DNA of 24,253 nucleotides. Source: Casp-Chloro-G3 sp002816715 (GTDB lineage: Bacteria > Chloroflexota > Dehalococcoidia > Lucifugimonadales > UBA3495). A model generated the notes under the pieces. It did not search any database and had not been told where the DNA came from. It saw nothing but the letters and a program-made list of their open reading frames with translations. This document shows positions 4,960 to 13,245 of the stretch, piece by piece. The first letter of the stretch is position 1; every line of letters starts with the position of its first letter. The stretch lies in the NCBI GenBank assembly GCA_027623815.1, contig JAQBUV010000040.1, forward strand, positions 1 to 24,253. Reading direction: 5' to 3'. The position numbers were made by a program, and so were the translations under genes.

Positions 4960-7509
4960 ATGGTAACGACTACCGCGCCACCCACACCGCCGGGAGGTAA
5001 CATCAGCCCGGTTCGCATTCAAGAAGAGATGCGCACCTCCTATTTGACCTACGCCATGAGCGTTATCGTGTCACGGGCCTTGCCCGACGTGCGCGACGGT
5101 CTGAAACCGGTGCAGCGTCGTATCCTATATGCCATGCATGAAATGGGCATTCGCCCCAACTCGCAGCACCGCAAGTGTGCCCGTATCGCCGGAGAGGTGC
5201 TGGGTAAGTTCCACCCCCACGGTGAATCCTCGGTCTACGACACGCTGGTTCGCATGGCCCAACCCTTCTCCATGCGCTACCCATTGATCGACGGACAGGG
5301 TAACTTTGGCAGCGTCGATGGCGACCCACCGGCGGCTATGCGGTACACCGAAGCCCGGTTGGCCAGCATCGCCGACGAGTTGCTGGCCGACATTGACCAG
5401 AACACTGTTGATTTCCTGGGCAACTTTGACGACTCCCTGGAGGAGCCGACGGTGTTGCCCAGCCGGATGCCGAACATGCTGGTCAATGGCGCCACCGGCA
5501 TTGCGGTAGGAATGGCCACCAACATCCCGCCCCATAACCTGGGCGAGATCTGCGACGCCGTATGCCACCTGGTGGATCACCCCAACTGCACCTCCGACGA
5601 CTTGATCAAGCTGGTACCCGGCCCGGACTTCCCCACCGCTGGGATTATTCGCGGCACCTCCGGCATTATCGAAACCTACAACACCGGCCGGGGCCGCATC
5701 GTGATGGAAGCGGCCACCGAAATTGAAGAAGTTAGAGGCGGTCGACAGCGAATAGTCGTTACCGAGCTGCCTTACCAGGTGAACAAAGCCCATCTGGTTG
5801 AGAAGATCGCCCACTTGACCCGTGACAAGAAAGTGGATGGCATAACCGACATTAGGGACGAGTCCGACCGGCACGGCATGCGAGTGGTCATTGAACTACG
5901 CCGGGACGCTCAGCCTAACATTGTGCTGAACAACCTCTTCAAGCACACTTCCCTGCGCACCGCCTTCAACTCCATCGTCCTGGCGCTGGTGGACGGACAG
6001 CCCCAAGTTCTGCCACTGAAACGGTCGCTGGCTCTGTTCATTGAGCATCGGCAGGAGGTAATCCGCCGCCGTTCCGAGTTCCAGTTGCAGCGCGCCCGAG
6101 ACCGTGACCATATAGTCCAGGGCCTGCTCTTGGCCTTGGACCAGATCGACCGCATTATTGAAATAATTCGCGGTTCCACGGATGTCGAAGCAGCCCGCAA
6201 CAACCTGATGCAAGAGATGGGGCTATCCCAAGTCCAGGCCCAGGCTATCCTGGACATGCAACTTCGCCGCCTGGCCGCTCTGGAACGGGAACGTCTGGAG
6301 AAAGAGCACGAAGAACTGCTGGCCACCATCGCCGCCCTGGTAGAATTGCTGGCCAACCCGGCAAAAATTCTGGCCACGATCAAGACCGAGACCCGCAAGT
6401 TGAAGAAAGACTTCGGTAACCCTCGCCGCACCATCATTTACCCGGAAGAGGTGATGGAGCAGACCGCCGAGCAGTTCATCATCCATCAGGACGTGATGGT
6501 CACCCTCAGTCAACGAGGCTACGTCAAGCGCGTCCCTTGCGACACCTACAAAACCCAGCACCGGGGTGGCAAAGGCGTGCGGGGCATGACCACCCGCGAA
6601 GACGACGCCCTGATGGACCTGGTGACCGTGGATACCCACGACACACTGCTGTTCTTCACCAACAAGGGAAGGGTTTATCCGCTAAGGGTGTTCCAAATTC
6701 CGGCAGATACCTCGCGCACCACCCGGGGAACCCTGTTGATTAACCTGATTCCTCTGGGCCGTGGGGAGCAAGTCCAAGCCATACTCCGTACTCAGAATCC
6801 CAAAGAAGGGGACCTGCTGATTCTGGCAACCAGCAAGGGTGAAGTAAAGGCTCTCAAAGAAGGCCAGTTGTCCAACATCCAGGCCAGAGGGCTGATTGTG
6901 ATGGACCTGGAGGACGGCGACGAGTTGGTCGGCGTGTCTCCCTTGGGTGACGCAGAAGACGTGGTGATGGTTTCAGAGTTAGGGCAAGCCATCCGGTTCC
7001 CGGTGGTTGACCTGGCGCCCCGTTCCCGCACTGCTGGGGGAGTAAGAGGCATGCGCCTGAAGGACGGAGACCGCGTGGTCTCAATGAATGTCGTGACCGC
7101 CAACGACCGCCTGTTGGTGGTGAGCACGGGGGGCTACGGGAAATCGTCCCGCCTCTCCTTGTATCCCACCCAGTCCAGAAACGGCCAAGGGGTACGCACC
7201 TTCAAGGTCACGGAAAAGACCGGCCCGGTCGCTATTGCCAGAGTGGTGCCGGACACCAGCGACTGCGAAGTGTTCATAATTTCGTCCAAAGCTCAGGTGG
7301 TGCGCATCAATCTGGAAGATGTGCGAACCAGCGGCCGGGCTACCCAAGGAGTCATCATCTGGCGGGACCGAGAACCGGACGACTTCGTGGCATCGGTGAC
7401 ATTATTTGAAGAGAGAGCTTTCACGCCAACTGAGCCCTCCACCAACGGACACGAGCCGACAGAATCCGAAGCGGTAGTCGAGGACGAAGCTGAGGACGAA
7501 GCCGAATAA
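4960..7509 (+). CDS. gyrA: DNA gyrase subunit A
   Basis: Breakage-reunion subunit of the A2B2 gyrase that introduces negative supercoils with ATP hydrolysed by GyrB. The 849-residue protein has the N-terminal DNA-cleavage domain with catalytic Tyr129 in AMRYTEARL, a coiled-coil tower, and a C-terminal beta-pinwheel carrying the GyrA box QHRGGKG (533-539). The box marks it as gyrase and not topoisomerase IV subunit A. At the quinolone-determining positions it has Ser90 and Asp94 (E. coli S83 and D87), the sensitive-type residues. The C-terminus ends in a very acidic tail (EDEAEDEAE), as in other GyrA proteins where it tunes supercoiling. The start is supported by AAGGAG nine bases upstream of the ATG. 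gyrB is not adjacent. Confidence 0.98.
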   Translation: MVTTTAPPTPPGGNISPVRIQEEMRTSYLTYAMSVIVSRALPDVRDGLKPVQRRILYAMHEMGIRPNSQHRKCARIAGEVLGKFHPHGESSVYDTLVRMAQPFSMRYPLIDGQGNFGSVDGDPPAAMRYTEARLASIADELLADIDQNTVDFLGNFDDSLEEPTVLPSRMPNMLVNGATGIAVGMATNIPPHNLGEICDAVCHLVDHPNCTSDDLIKLVPGPDFPTAGIIRGTSGIIETYNTGRGRIVMEAATEIEEVRGGRQRIVVTELPYQVNKAHLVEKIAHLTRDKKVDGITDIRDESDRHGMRVVIELRRDAQPNIVLNNLFKHTSLRTAFNSIVLALVDGQPQVLPLKRSLALFIEHRQEVIRRRSEFQLQRARDRDHIVQGLLLALDQIDRIIEIIRGSTDVEAARNNLMQEMGLSQVQAQAILDMQLRRLAALERERLEKEHEELLATIAALVELLANPAKILATIKTETRKLKKDFGNPRRTIIYPEEVMEQTAEQFIIHQDVMVTLSQRGYVKRVPCDTYKTQHRGGKGVRGMTTREDDALMDLVTVDTHDTLLFFTNKGRVYPLRVFQIPADTSRTTRGTLLINLIPLGRGEQVQAILRTQNPKEGDLLILATSKGEVKALKEGQLSNIQARGLIVMDLEDGDELVGVSPLGDAEDVVMVSELGQAIRFPVVDLAPRSRTAGGVRGMRLKDGDRVVSMNVVTANDRLLVVSTGGYGKSSRLSLYPTQSRNGQGVRTFKVTEKTGPVAIARVVPDTSDCEVFIISSKAQVVRINLEDVRTSGRATQGVIIWRDREPDDFVASVTLFEERAFTPTEPSTNGHEPTESEAVVEDEAEDEAE

Positions 7510-7542
7510 ATACTTAACGTATTTCGTAGAATGCTAGCTTTG

Positions 7543-7576
7543 TAGGGATATTTCGTAAAATTACGAAATATCCCTA
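7543..7576. terminator. Perfect 15-bp palindrome after gyrA
   Basis: TAGGGATATTTCGTA (7543-7557), loop AAAT, and TACGAAATATCCCTA (7562-7576) form a 15-bp perfect stem 34 bp after the gyrA stop. It is AT-rich and lacks a following T-run, so it is not a textbook intrinsic terminator. It could stabilise the 3' end or be a protein-binding palindrome. An extra copy of ATTTCGTA at 7520-7527 allows an alternative pairing. Confidence 0.5.
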
Positions 7577-7631
7577 TTACCTATCCGGACATGAATATTA
7601 CGCCTATGGCTGGAGTACAAAGCACAATATG

Positions 7632-7661
7632 TTGATAATGTTGTTAATATACGTATATAAT
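7632..7661 (+). promoter_or_regulatory. Promoter of the alpha/beta hydrolase gene
   Basis: TTGATA (7632-7637) and a perfect TATAAT (7656-7661) are spaced by 18 bp in an AT-rich stretch. The predicted leader is about 60 nt and ends with AAGGAAG in front of the ATG at 7731. Confidence 0.75.
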
Positions 7662-7730
7662 CATATATGTGAATTTTGACGCAATCCAAATATTACGATT
7701 CTCAAATGCGTCATCAAGGAAGAGCTTTCG

Positions 7731-8420
7731 ATGAAATTGGTGTTTGTCCACGGTGCTGGGAATTCCAGCCTATCCTTTTACTACCAACTGCGACACTTCC
7801 GCAATTCGAAGGCCATTGATCTACCGGGGCACCCCAACGGCAAACCCTGCACCAGTATTGATGGCTATGTTGAGTGGGTGCGGGGTTTCAATACTGCCCG
7901 ACGCTACAAGGACATAATTCTGTGCGGCCATTCCATGGGTGGGGCCATTGCACTGCAATATGCCTTGCGTTATCCAGACGAGCTCAAGGGGTTAATTCTG
8001 TTGGGCACCGGGGCGAAGTTGCGAGTAGACCCCAGCTACCTAAAACAGTGTCGTGAGCCGGGAGCGGATAACGTGGACTGGCTAAAGCACCAGAAGTCCA
8101 GCTATAAGGGTGTGGAATCAGACATCTACCGGGTTCTGCTGCAACGGGCTGAGGAAATCGGCCCTCAAGTAGAGCTGAACGATCTAATCTCCTGCGACCA
8201 ATTTGACGTGATGAAAGACGTGGGAAATATCCACTTGCCCACGGAAATAATCTGTGGCGATGCCGACGACATGACCCCGGTCAAATATTCCAAGTTCTTG
8301 ACCGAGCATATCCAGGGCGCACACGAAGACATCATCGCCGATGCCGACCATTTTGTTCAGCTGAAGCAGTACCACCAGGTCAACACAAAAATTGAGGAGT
8401 TCCTGCACCGGTTGAAATAG
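7731..8420 (+). CDS. Alpha/beta-fold hydrolase, substrate unknown
   Basis: Small cytoplasmic serine hydrolase of 229 residues. The catalytic triad can be read directly: Ser68 in the nucleophile elbow GHSMGG, Asp179 in ICGDADDMTP and His207 in DADHFVQ. The oxyanion segment VHGAGNS follows the first strand. There is no signal peptide or membrane segment. The short cap region (about 95-165) suggests a compact esterase, lyase or C-C hydrolase, and the family does not define the substrate. It has its own promoter and converges on a flavin reductase-like gene with 12 bp between stop codons. The ribosome site AAGGAAG supports the ATG. Confidence 0.9.
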   Translation: MKLVFVHGAGNSSLSFYYQLRHFRNSKAIDLPGHPNGKPCTSIDGYVEWVRGFNTARRYKDIILCGHSMGGAIALQYALRYPDELKGLILLGTGAKLRVDPSYLKQCREPGADNVDWLKHQKSSYKGVESDIYRVLLQRAEEIGPQVELNDLISCDQFDVMKDVGNIHLPTEIICGDADDMTPVKYSKFLTEHIQGAHEDIIADADHFVQLKQYHQVNTKIEEFLHRLK

Positions 8421-8432
8421 ACCGATACCGGG

Positions 8433-8933
8433 CTACTCGGCCGCCGGGTCATACCAGCGGCTTTCGTAGAACATCAGAGGTGCGCCTTCGGCTTCTTGGC
8501 GCACCTCTTTTACTTCTCCAAAAAACACAGTGTGGTCGCCGTATACGTGCGAGCCCACCACCTTGCAACTGAGAAACACCATTGACTCTTCTAAGACCGG
8601 GATTCCGTCCTCGGTCAGGGCGTAACGATAGTCTATTTCTCCTATCCGGTTTTCCGGACGCCTGGCGAAATACGCTCCAACCTCTAGCTGGGCGTTCCTT
8701 AGAATGTTAATACCGAATCTGCCCCGCTTTTCAATATAACCGTGCGTGTGGGTTCCGTGAGCGACACAGATCAGCACGGTGGCAGGATCCAAGCAGACCG
8801 AGGTGAAAGAATTTGCGGTCATTGAGTGGGGTTCGCCATCATCGTCCACGCTGGTTACTACAGTGACGCCAGTGGCGAATTTGGACATGGCCCTTCTGAA
8901 ATCGTCTTTATCGACCAAGACTCTACCTTCCAC
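8433..8933 (-). CDS. Flavin reductase-like FMN-binding protein
   Basis: Member of the HpaC/NTA-monooxygenase component B split-barrel family. These proteins bind FMN or FAD and reduce it with NAD(P)H, typically feeding a two-component monooxygenase. Family blocks seen: FRRAMSKFATGVTVVT (13-28), SMTANSFTSVCLDPATVLIC (37-56), GRFGINILR and GDHTVFFGEV. The length of about 166 residues is normal. The outermost start is a GTG at 8933 with no clear Shine-Dalgarno. A TTG at 8918 has GGAAGG seven bases upstream and may be the true start. A TATAAT on this strand at 8967-8962 suggests its own promoter. No monooxygenase partner is adjacent, so its role is unknown. Confidence 0.88.
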   Translation of the reverse strand: MEGRVLVDKDDFRRAMSKFATGVTVVTSVDDDGEPHSMTANSFTSVCLDPATVLICVAHGTHTHGYIEKRGRFGINILRNAQLEVGAYFARRPENRIGEIDYRYALTEDGIPVLEESMVFLSCKVVGSHVYGDHTVFFGEVKEVRQEAEGAPLMFYESRWYDPAAE

Positions 8934-9045
8934 GGAAAATATGCGACGAGAATTTGCGACAATTATAGCGGTTTGATATTGGTCACGCTACTGTTATTAC
9001 CTGGAAGCAGCAACTCGCCCGCAAAGCCAACGAGTAGGCACTTCC

Positions 9046-10029
9046 CTACCCAACCGTGCCCGCAAAAGGTCGAAAGCATGCAGCCAACTGATCGGGATTA
9101 GTTCGGGCTACCAGTGAGGCATCTAGCTTGGCTACGGTGTTGGCCGGAACGTTTTCCGAAAAGACTTCCGGGTGGGTCAACTGGGCCAGAATCTCCAGCC
9201 CTTGTACCACTCGCGGGCCAGGACGGCTGAAGTATACATGGTCAATCAAGTATACCTCGCCAGACTGGACGGCGGGCAGATCGTACCAGCCATCTTGTCT
9301 CGCCAACCAGGAAATCTCCCGCATCTGCCGGTCCAGATCAGATGAGCAGAGATCAATGTACAGCTTCTCCGGGGCGTATTCCAACACCTCTTGCCACTGA
9401 ATTCTGGCGGCGGGACAACCCGGCGGGTACAGGTCCTGGGCACCGCCAGCTAGTTGCAACAGTTCCGGTATCCAGTGGCCGCCAATGACCAACGGATTGA
9501 TTCCCTCCAACGAGAACACTCTGGGGAATTTGGCAACAGCAGCCAGCTTTTGGCGAATAGAATTGGTACGGTCTCTCAGGCTGCTCACCAACTGTTCGGC
9601 TTTTTCAGCAGCACCGCAGACCTCACCCACCCGGCAGATACTTTGGAAAATCTCTTCCAAAGTCCTGGGATTGAGCACCATGACCTGCGGCTGCTTGGGG
9701 ATGCCCTGAACCGCCCGATTCACCGCCCCGGCATCCACTTCACAGAAGTAGCACAAGTCTTGGGTCAGCACCACGTCGGGGGAGTTGTCCAGCAGCCACT
9801 GCTGGTCGAGGTCGTAAGGACTCTCGCCCGAGGACAGAATGCGGCGCATTTCCTCTTCCACCTGTTCGCTGGACAAGACCGATACGTCGATCTTGCTGCG
9901 GCATACTATGGGCTTGTTTCGAGCTTCGTCGGGATAGTCACACAGATCGGTCACGCCGATAACCTGGTCGCCCAGACCAAGCACAAATAGAATCTCAGTG
10001 CCGCTGGGCAGTAGAGAGCAAATTTTCAT
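9046..10029 (-). CDS. BtuF/FepB-like corrinoid- or siderophore-binding protein without signal peptide
   Basis: A 327-residue protein of the ABC-transporter periplasmic-binding (COG0614, BtuF/FhuD) fold. It starts MKICSLLPSGTEILFVLGLG, which is already the first strand and helix of the mature domain. There is no signal peptide or lipobox, so it is predicted to be cytoplasmic. The segment VVLTQDLCYFC (with Cys pair) is typical of the cobalamin-binding-like subgroup, where an LTQDLCxxC motif recurs. No permease or ATPase gene lies near it. The corrin operon 2.4 kb away makes a corrinoid ligand plausible, but this is inference. The ATG is preceded by AAAGG and overlaps the stop of a tiny upstream ORF. 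A 112-bp gap separates it from the flavin reductase gene. Confidence 0.8.
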   Translation of the reverse strand: MKICSLLPSGTEILFVLGLGDQVIGVTDLCDYPDEARNKPIVCRSKIDVSVLSSEQVEEEMRRILSSGESPYDLDQQWLLDNSPDVVLTQDLCYFCEVDAGAVNRAVQGIPKQPQVMVLNPRTLEEIFQSICRVGEVCGAAEKAEQLVSSLRDRTNSIRQKLAAVAKFPRVFSLEGINPLVIGGHWIPELLQLAGGAQDLYPPGCPAARIQWQEVLEYAPEKLYIDLCSSDLDRQMREISWLARQDGWYDLPAVQSGEVYLIDHVYFSRPGPRVVQGLEILAQLTHPEVFSENVPANTVAKLDASLVARTNPDQLAACFRPFAGTVG

Positions 10030-10054
10030 GGTTTACCTTTTTTCATGGTTTACC
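10023..10054 (-). repeat. 15-bp direct repeat duplicating the start region of the BtuF-like gene
   Basis: TTTTCATGGTTTACC occurs at 10023-10037 and 10040-10054 (plus-strand reading). On the minus strand this places a second ATG 17 bp upstream. It opens a six-codon frame (MKKGKP, 10046-10026) whose TGA overlaps the real ATG as ATGA, an arrangement typical of translational coupling. Confidence 0.8.
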
Positions 10055-10294
10055 CCGCCAAGCGTACCGCGCTATAGATTTCTATAGATTCATCCATACC
10101 AAAACCCTTGATTAGAGGACACCAAGCCAGCCAAACTTGCCGGGCATTGCTGTATTATTGATATTATAAACGATCCAATATGAGAACCTGCGGAGACTGA
10201 CCAAAAGCCAGATGCCGGTAATTCTACAGTTTATACTTAGGCCAGTTCTCTTAAACAATTCGCCTCATTGTTCGGCGGTCTCCAGGTCAGGCCA

Positions 10295-11584
10295 ATGACC
10301 CAAGTGCGATCAGGCCAACAGTGGAACACCCTAGCCCTGCTACGACTGAGCAGCTTCGCCTTTGGCATGACCGGTTTCTTCATGGCGATGGACGCCATCG
10401 TGCTGCCTACACTGGTTCTATCGGTTGCCCCAGAAGGCGCAAAAAACACTTTCCTTGGTGCTTTAGGTTTAAGCGGGCTGATCGTGGCGGGGCTGGTTCA
10501 ACCAATAGTCGGCTGGTACAGCGACCGGACCAACACCCCGTTGGGACGGCGAGTTCCCTTCATTCTGTGGAGTTCTCTATTTGTCGCCTTGGGGCTCATC
10601 GGACTGGGGTTCATTTCCAACTACTCATCCCTGTTCATTCTATGGCTCTTTATTCAAGCCAACGCCAGCATCGGATTCGGGCCGTTTCACGCTTTGATCA
10701 GAGACCTGGTGCCAGTGAATCGCATTGGTGTGGCTTCATCCTTAAAAATTCTGGCCGATGGCGCCGGGGGCGTCACCCTGATCGCCATCTCCGGCGTACT
10801 AATTGGGCGGTACACCGGCCCCCAGAACGTTCTTTGGCTCTGGATCACGCTGGGGATAATTGCGGCCACCCTGGTCTCCAGCGCAGTCATCAGCTCGCTG
10901 ACCGTAATAGTGCGAGATAGAGCGGCGAGAGTTTCCTACGGCCGGCCCCTGCACTCACTGCGTAACCGGGCGGGTCTCCACCCCCATCTTCCCTGGTTTT
11001 TGATTTCCCGTTATTTGACTATAACCGCCATCTTCGTATTCCCCACCTACGGCCTGTTTTTCCTGAGAGACGTAGTTGGGGCCGAGAACCCGCCGCAAAC
11101 TCTGGCAATTATGATCCTGTCTATTGGTGGGGCGCTAGTCCTCAGTATTTATCCCGCCGGTTGGCTTTCAGACCGGATCGGGCGTAAACCGGTGGTTATT
11201 ATTGGGGGTCTGGCAGCGGCTATTAGTGTCCTGGCCCTGCTCACCGCAGACAGCCCGCTGGAAGTGGTAGTGATTGCCAGCATTGCCGGAGCGGCGGTAG
11301 GAACGGTACTCAGCGCAAGTTGGGCCTTGGCCAACGAGTTGGGAACCGAAGGCAGGGAAGGCCAGCACATGGGCCTCGTAAATCTGGCAACCATCGCTGG
11401 CGCTGCATCGGCCAAGGTGTTCGGGCCGGGGGTAGACCTGCTGAACCTCGCCTCACCTGGCTACGGGTATGCGGCGTTGTTGTCGGGATGTGGGGTTGCT
11501 TTTTTGATCGGCGCACTGCTAATCGTCCCGCTAAAGGCCAGCGCCCACCGGGGTCAGAGGCCGGAAGACTCAACCGTCGAATAG
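10295..11584 (+). CDS. Major facilitator superfamily transporter
   Basis: Inner-membrane secondary transporter of about 429 residues with some twelve hydrophobic helices. The loop between helices 2 and 3 carries GWYSDRTNTPLGRRVPFI, close to the MFS signature and to the pattern seen in the sugar/cation (GPH- and SLC45-like) groups. The equivalent loop in the second half is GWLSDRIGRKPVVIIGG, showing the internal duplication. Both halves are intact. The substrate cannot be told from sequence. The ATG at 10295 is chosen because a TTG at 10268 would add nine polar residues with no better ribosome site. Its strand and separate upstream region show it is not part of the corrin operon. Confidence 0.88.
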   Translation: MTQVRSGQQWNTLALLRLSSFAFGMTGFFMAMDAIVLPTLVLSVAPEGAKNTFLGALGLSGLIVAGLVQPIVGWYSDRTNTPLGRRVPFILWSSLFVALGLIGLGFISNYSSLFILWLFIQANASIGFGPFHALIRDLVPVNRIGVASSLKILADGAGGVTLIAISGVLIGRYTGPQNVLWLWITLGIIAATLVSSAVISSLTVIVRDRAARVSYGRPLHSLRNRAGLHPHLPWFLISRYLTITAIFVFPTYGLFFLRDVVGAENPPQTLAIMILSIGGALVLSIYPAGWLSDRIGRKPVVIIGGLAAAISVLALLTADSPLEVVVIASIAGAAVGTVLSASWALANELGTEGREGQHMGLVNLATIAGAASAKVFGPGVDLLNLASPGYGYAALLSGCGVAFLIGALLIVPLKASAHRGQRPEDSTVE

Positions 11585-11606
11585 CACCCAAATAATTACA
11601 CGGCGA

Positions 11607-12362
11607 CTATCCCTTGAGTCCAGCCTTGGCCAGAAATTCGGTTGCGCCGCGAGCTACCCAAGCGTTCCAAGATGTCATCAGAAATTTGACGCCCTTCGTG
11701 GCGTAGCTGGCCACGTTATCGTCGTTTACCAGAGTTCCGGCGATTCTTCCAGACGATATTATCTTAGCTATGGCTTCGTCAATGGCCCCCTGTACTTCAG
11801 GATGCCCAGGATTGCCAATGTGGCCCATAGTTTGAGAAAGGTCTGAAGGGGCCACGAAAAATACGTCGATGTAGTCCACCTTCAGGATTTCGTCCAGATT
11901 TTGCAGGGCCTCAAATTCTTCCAGGAGTACGACGACCAGCGTCTGATCATTGGCTCGGTGGAAATAATCGGGTACGCCGTAGGACTGCCGCCCGCCGAAC
12001 ATGCCCCGGTAGCCTATTGGCGCAAATTTGGCCGACAACATTGCTTTTTCCGCGGAGTCTTTGGAACTTACATGAGGAACCACAATCCCCATTGAACCCC
12101 GGTCAAGGGTGCGGGTGATCAATCCAGCGTCGTTGGAGTTAACCCTGGTTATCGAAGACAATCCCCAAAGGTCGCAGGCGCGGGTCATGTCGCTGATCTG
12201 CTCCCAACTGACCGGGCCGTGTTCGCATTCAATCCAAACGCCGTCAAAGCCCAGCGGCCCAAGAAAGTCGATAATCTCGCTGGTCATGTTACCGGATATT
12301 ACCGATACGGCCTGCCCTTGTTGCAGCTTTTCCTTGGCTAGATTCTTTCTGATTTCAGCCAC
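11607..12362 (-). CDS. HpcH/HpaI family aldolase/citrate lyase-like
   Basis: Class II (metal-dependent) pyruvate aldolase family, which reversibly splits 2-keto-4-hydroxy acids into pyruvate and an aldehyde. Its 251 residues show the expected catalytic set: His48 in WIECEHGP, Arg73 in ITRVN, and metal ligands Glu149 in LLEEFEALQN and Asp174 in APSDLS. The GTG start at 12362 is supported by AGGGAGA five bases upstream. It follows the cobJ/cbiH stop by 53 bp on the same strand with no visible terminator, so it may be read from the corrin operon although it has no known role in cobalamin synthesis. Substrate (HKHD, rhamnonate or other keto acid) is undetermined. Confidence 0.88.
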   Translation of the reverse strand: MAEIRKNLAKEKLQQGQAVSVISGNMTSEIIDFLGPLGFDGVWIECEHGPVSWEQISDMTRACDLWGLSSITRVNSNDAGLITRTLDRGSMGIVVPHVSSKDSAEKAMLSAKFAPIGYRGMFGGRQSYGVPDYFHRANDQTLVVVLLEEFEALQNLDEILKVDYIDVFFVAPSDLSQTMGHIGNPGHPEVQGAIDEAIAKIISSGRIAGTLVNDDNVASYATKGVKFLMTSWNAWVARGATEFLAKAGLKG

Positions 12363-12415
12363 AAAAATCTCCCTGAAGCATATTTCTTTTGAAAATAACC
12401 GGGCCAGATAAACGC

Positions 12416-13201
12416 CTAATCCGACCGATTAGCCGCTTTTTCTTCGTACCCTCTTGGAGTGACTATATGCCCATTGTGGACGTAAGTCGTGGAGTTACCA
12501 ATAACCACGGTGGTGAACATATCCACGTCCTCAGCGCGCTCGTCCAACTGTTCCAGGCTGGTGATAATGACTCGCTGGCCCGGGCGGTAGGCATCTCTGA
12601 TAAGTCCCACCGGCGTCTCGCCCGTCCGCTTCTCCAGCAGAATGCGCCGGGCCTCGGGCAGTTGCCAGGTGCGTCGGAGGCTGCGGGGGTTGTAAAGCAC
12701 AACCACGAAATCTCCCAGGGCCGCTCCTTCCAGACGCCGACAGATGGTCTCCCAGGGAGTCAGCAGGTTGCTGAGGCTGATGGCGCAGAAGTCCTGCATC
12801 AGGGGAGACCCCAGCAGCGACGCCGCTGACTGCAGAGCGGAGATTCCCGGCACCACTGCTACCGGCGGGGATTCACCGTCCCAGTCCCGGTCGGTCAACA
12901 CCCGGAACACCGGGCCAGCCATGCCATAGATTCCGGCGTCTCCCGACGATACTACCGCTACGGTACGCCCAGCATATGCCAGGTCAACTGCCTTTGCTGC
13001 CCGTTCCAGTTCCTGGCCCAGCTCCATGGAAACCAACTCTTTGCCTTGTGCCAAGTCGGTCACCTGGTCAATATAGCCATGATAGCCGACCCACACATCA
13101 GACTGCTGCAACGCCGCCAGCGCGGCCGGGGTTTGCAGTGACGGGTCTCCCGGACCCAGACCCACCAGGAAGAGTTTGCCCCCGGAATTCTGTTGCGCCA
13201 T
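12416..13201 (-). CDS. cbiH: Cobalt-precorrin-3 C17-methyltransferase
   Basis: SAM-dependent tetrapyrrole methylase that methylates C17 and drives ring contraction. The 261-residue protein has the N-terminal SAM/tetrapyrrole motif VGLGPGDPSLQTPAA, the GDAGIYGMAGPV block, and DFCAISLSNLLTPWE, the segment that separates CobJ/CbiH from other methylases of the family. With cbiG and cbiD in the same operon the anaerobic (CbiH) role is preferred. The aerobic name would be CobJ. The ATG has AAGG upstream. It is the last clear corrin gene of the operon, 44 bp after cbiG. Confidence 0.93.
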   Translation of the reverse strand: MAQQNSGGKLFLVGLGPGDPSLQTPAALAALQQSDVWVGYHGYIDQVTDLAQGKELVSMELGQELERAAKAVDLAYAGRTVAVVSSGDAGIYGMAGPVFRVLTDRDWDGESPPVAVVPGISALQSAASLLGSPLMQDFCAISLSNLLTPWETICRRLEGAALGDFVVVLYNPRSLRRTWQLPEARRILLEKRTGETPVGLIRDAYRPGQRVIITSLEQLDERAEDVDMFTTVVIGNSTTYVHNGHIVTPRGYEEKAANRSD

Positions 13202-13245
13202 CAGTGATTACCTTCTAACATGACAAACTACCCCGACAAAACATA

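Noticed and set aside
5125..5874. 249-codon minus-strand open frame opposite gyrA
   Set aside because: Shadow of the conserved GyrA cleavage domain; no motif or ribosome site.
10268..11584. MFS protein as a cobalamin transporter
   Set aside because: Its strand and separate upstream region are independent of the corrin operon and no B12 riboswitch precedes it; no sequence feature indicates a corrinoid substrate.
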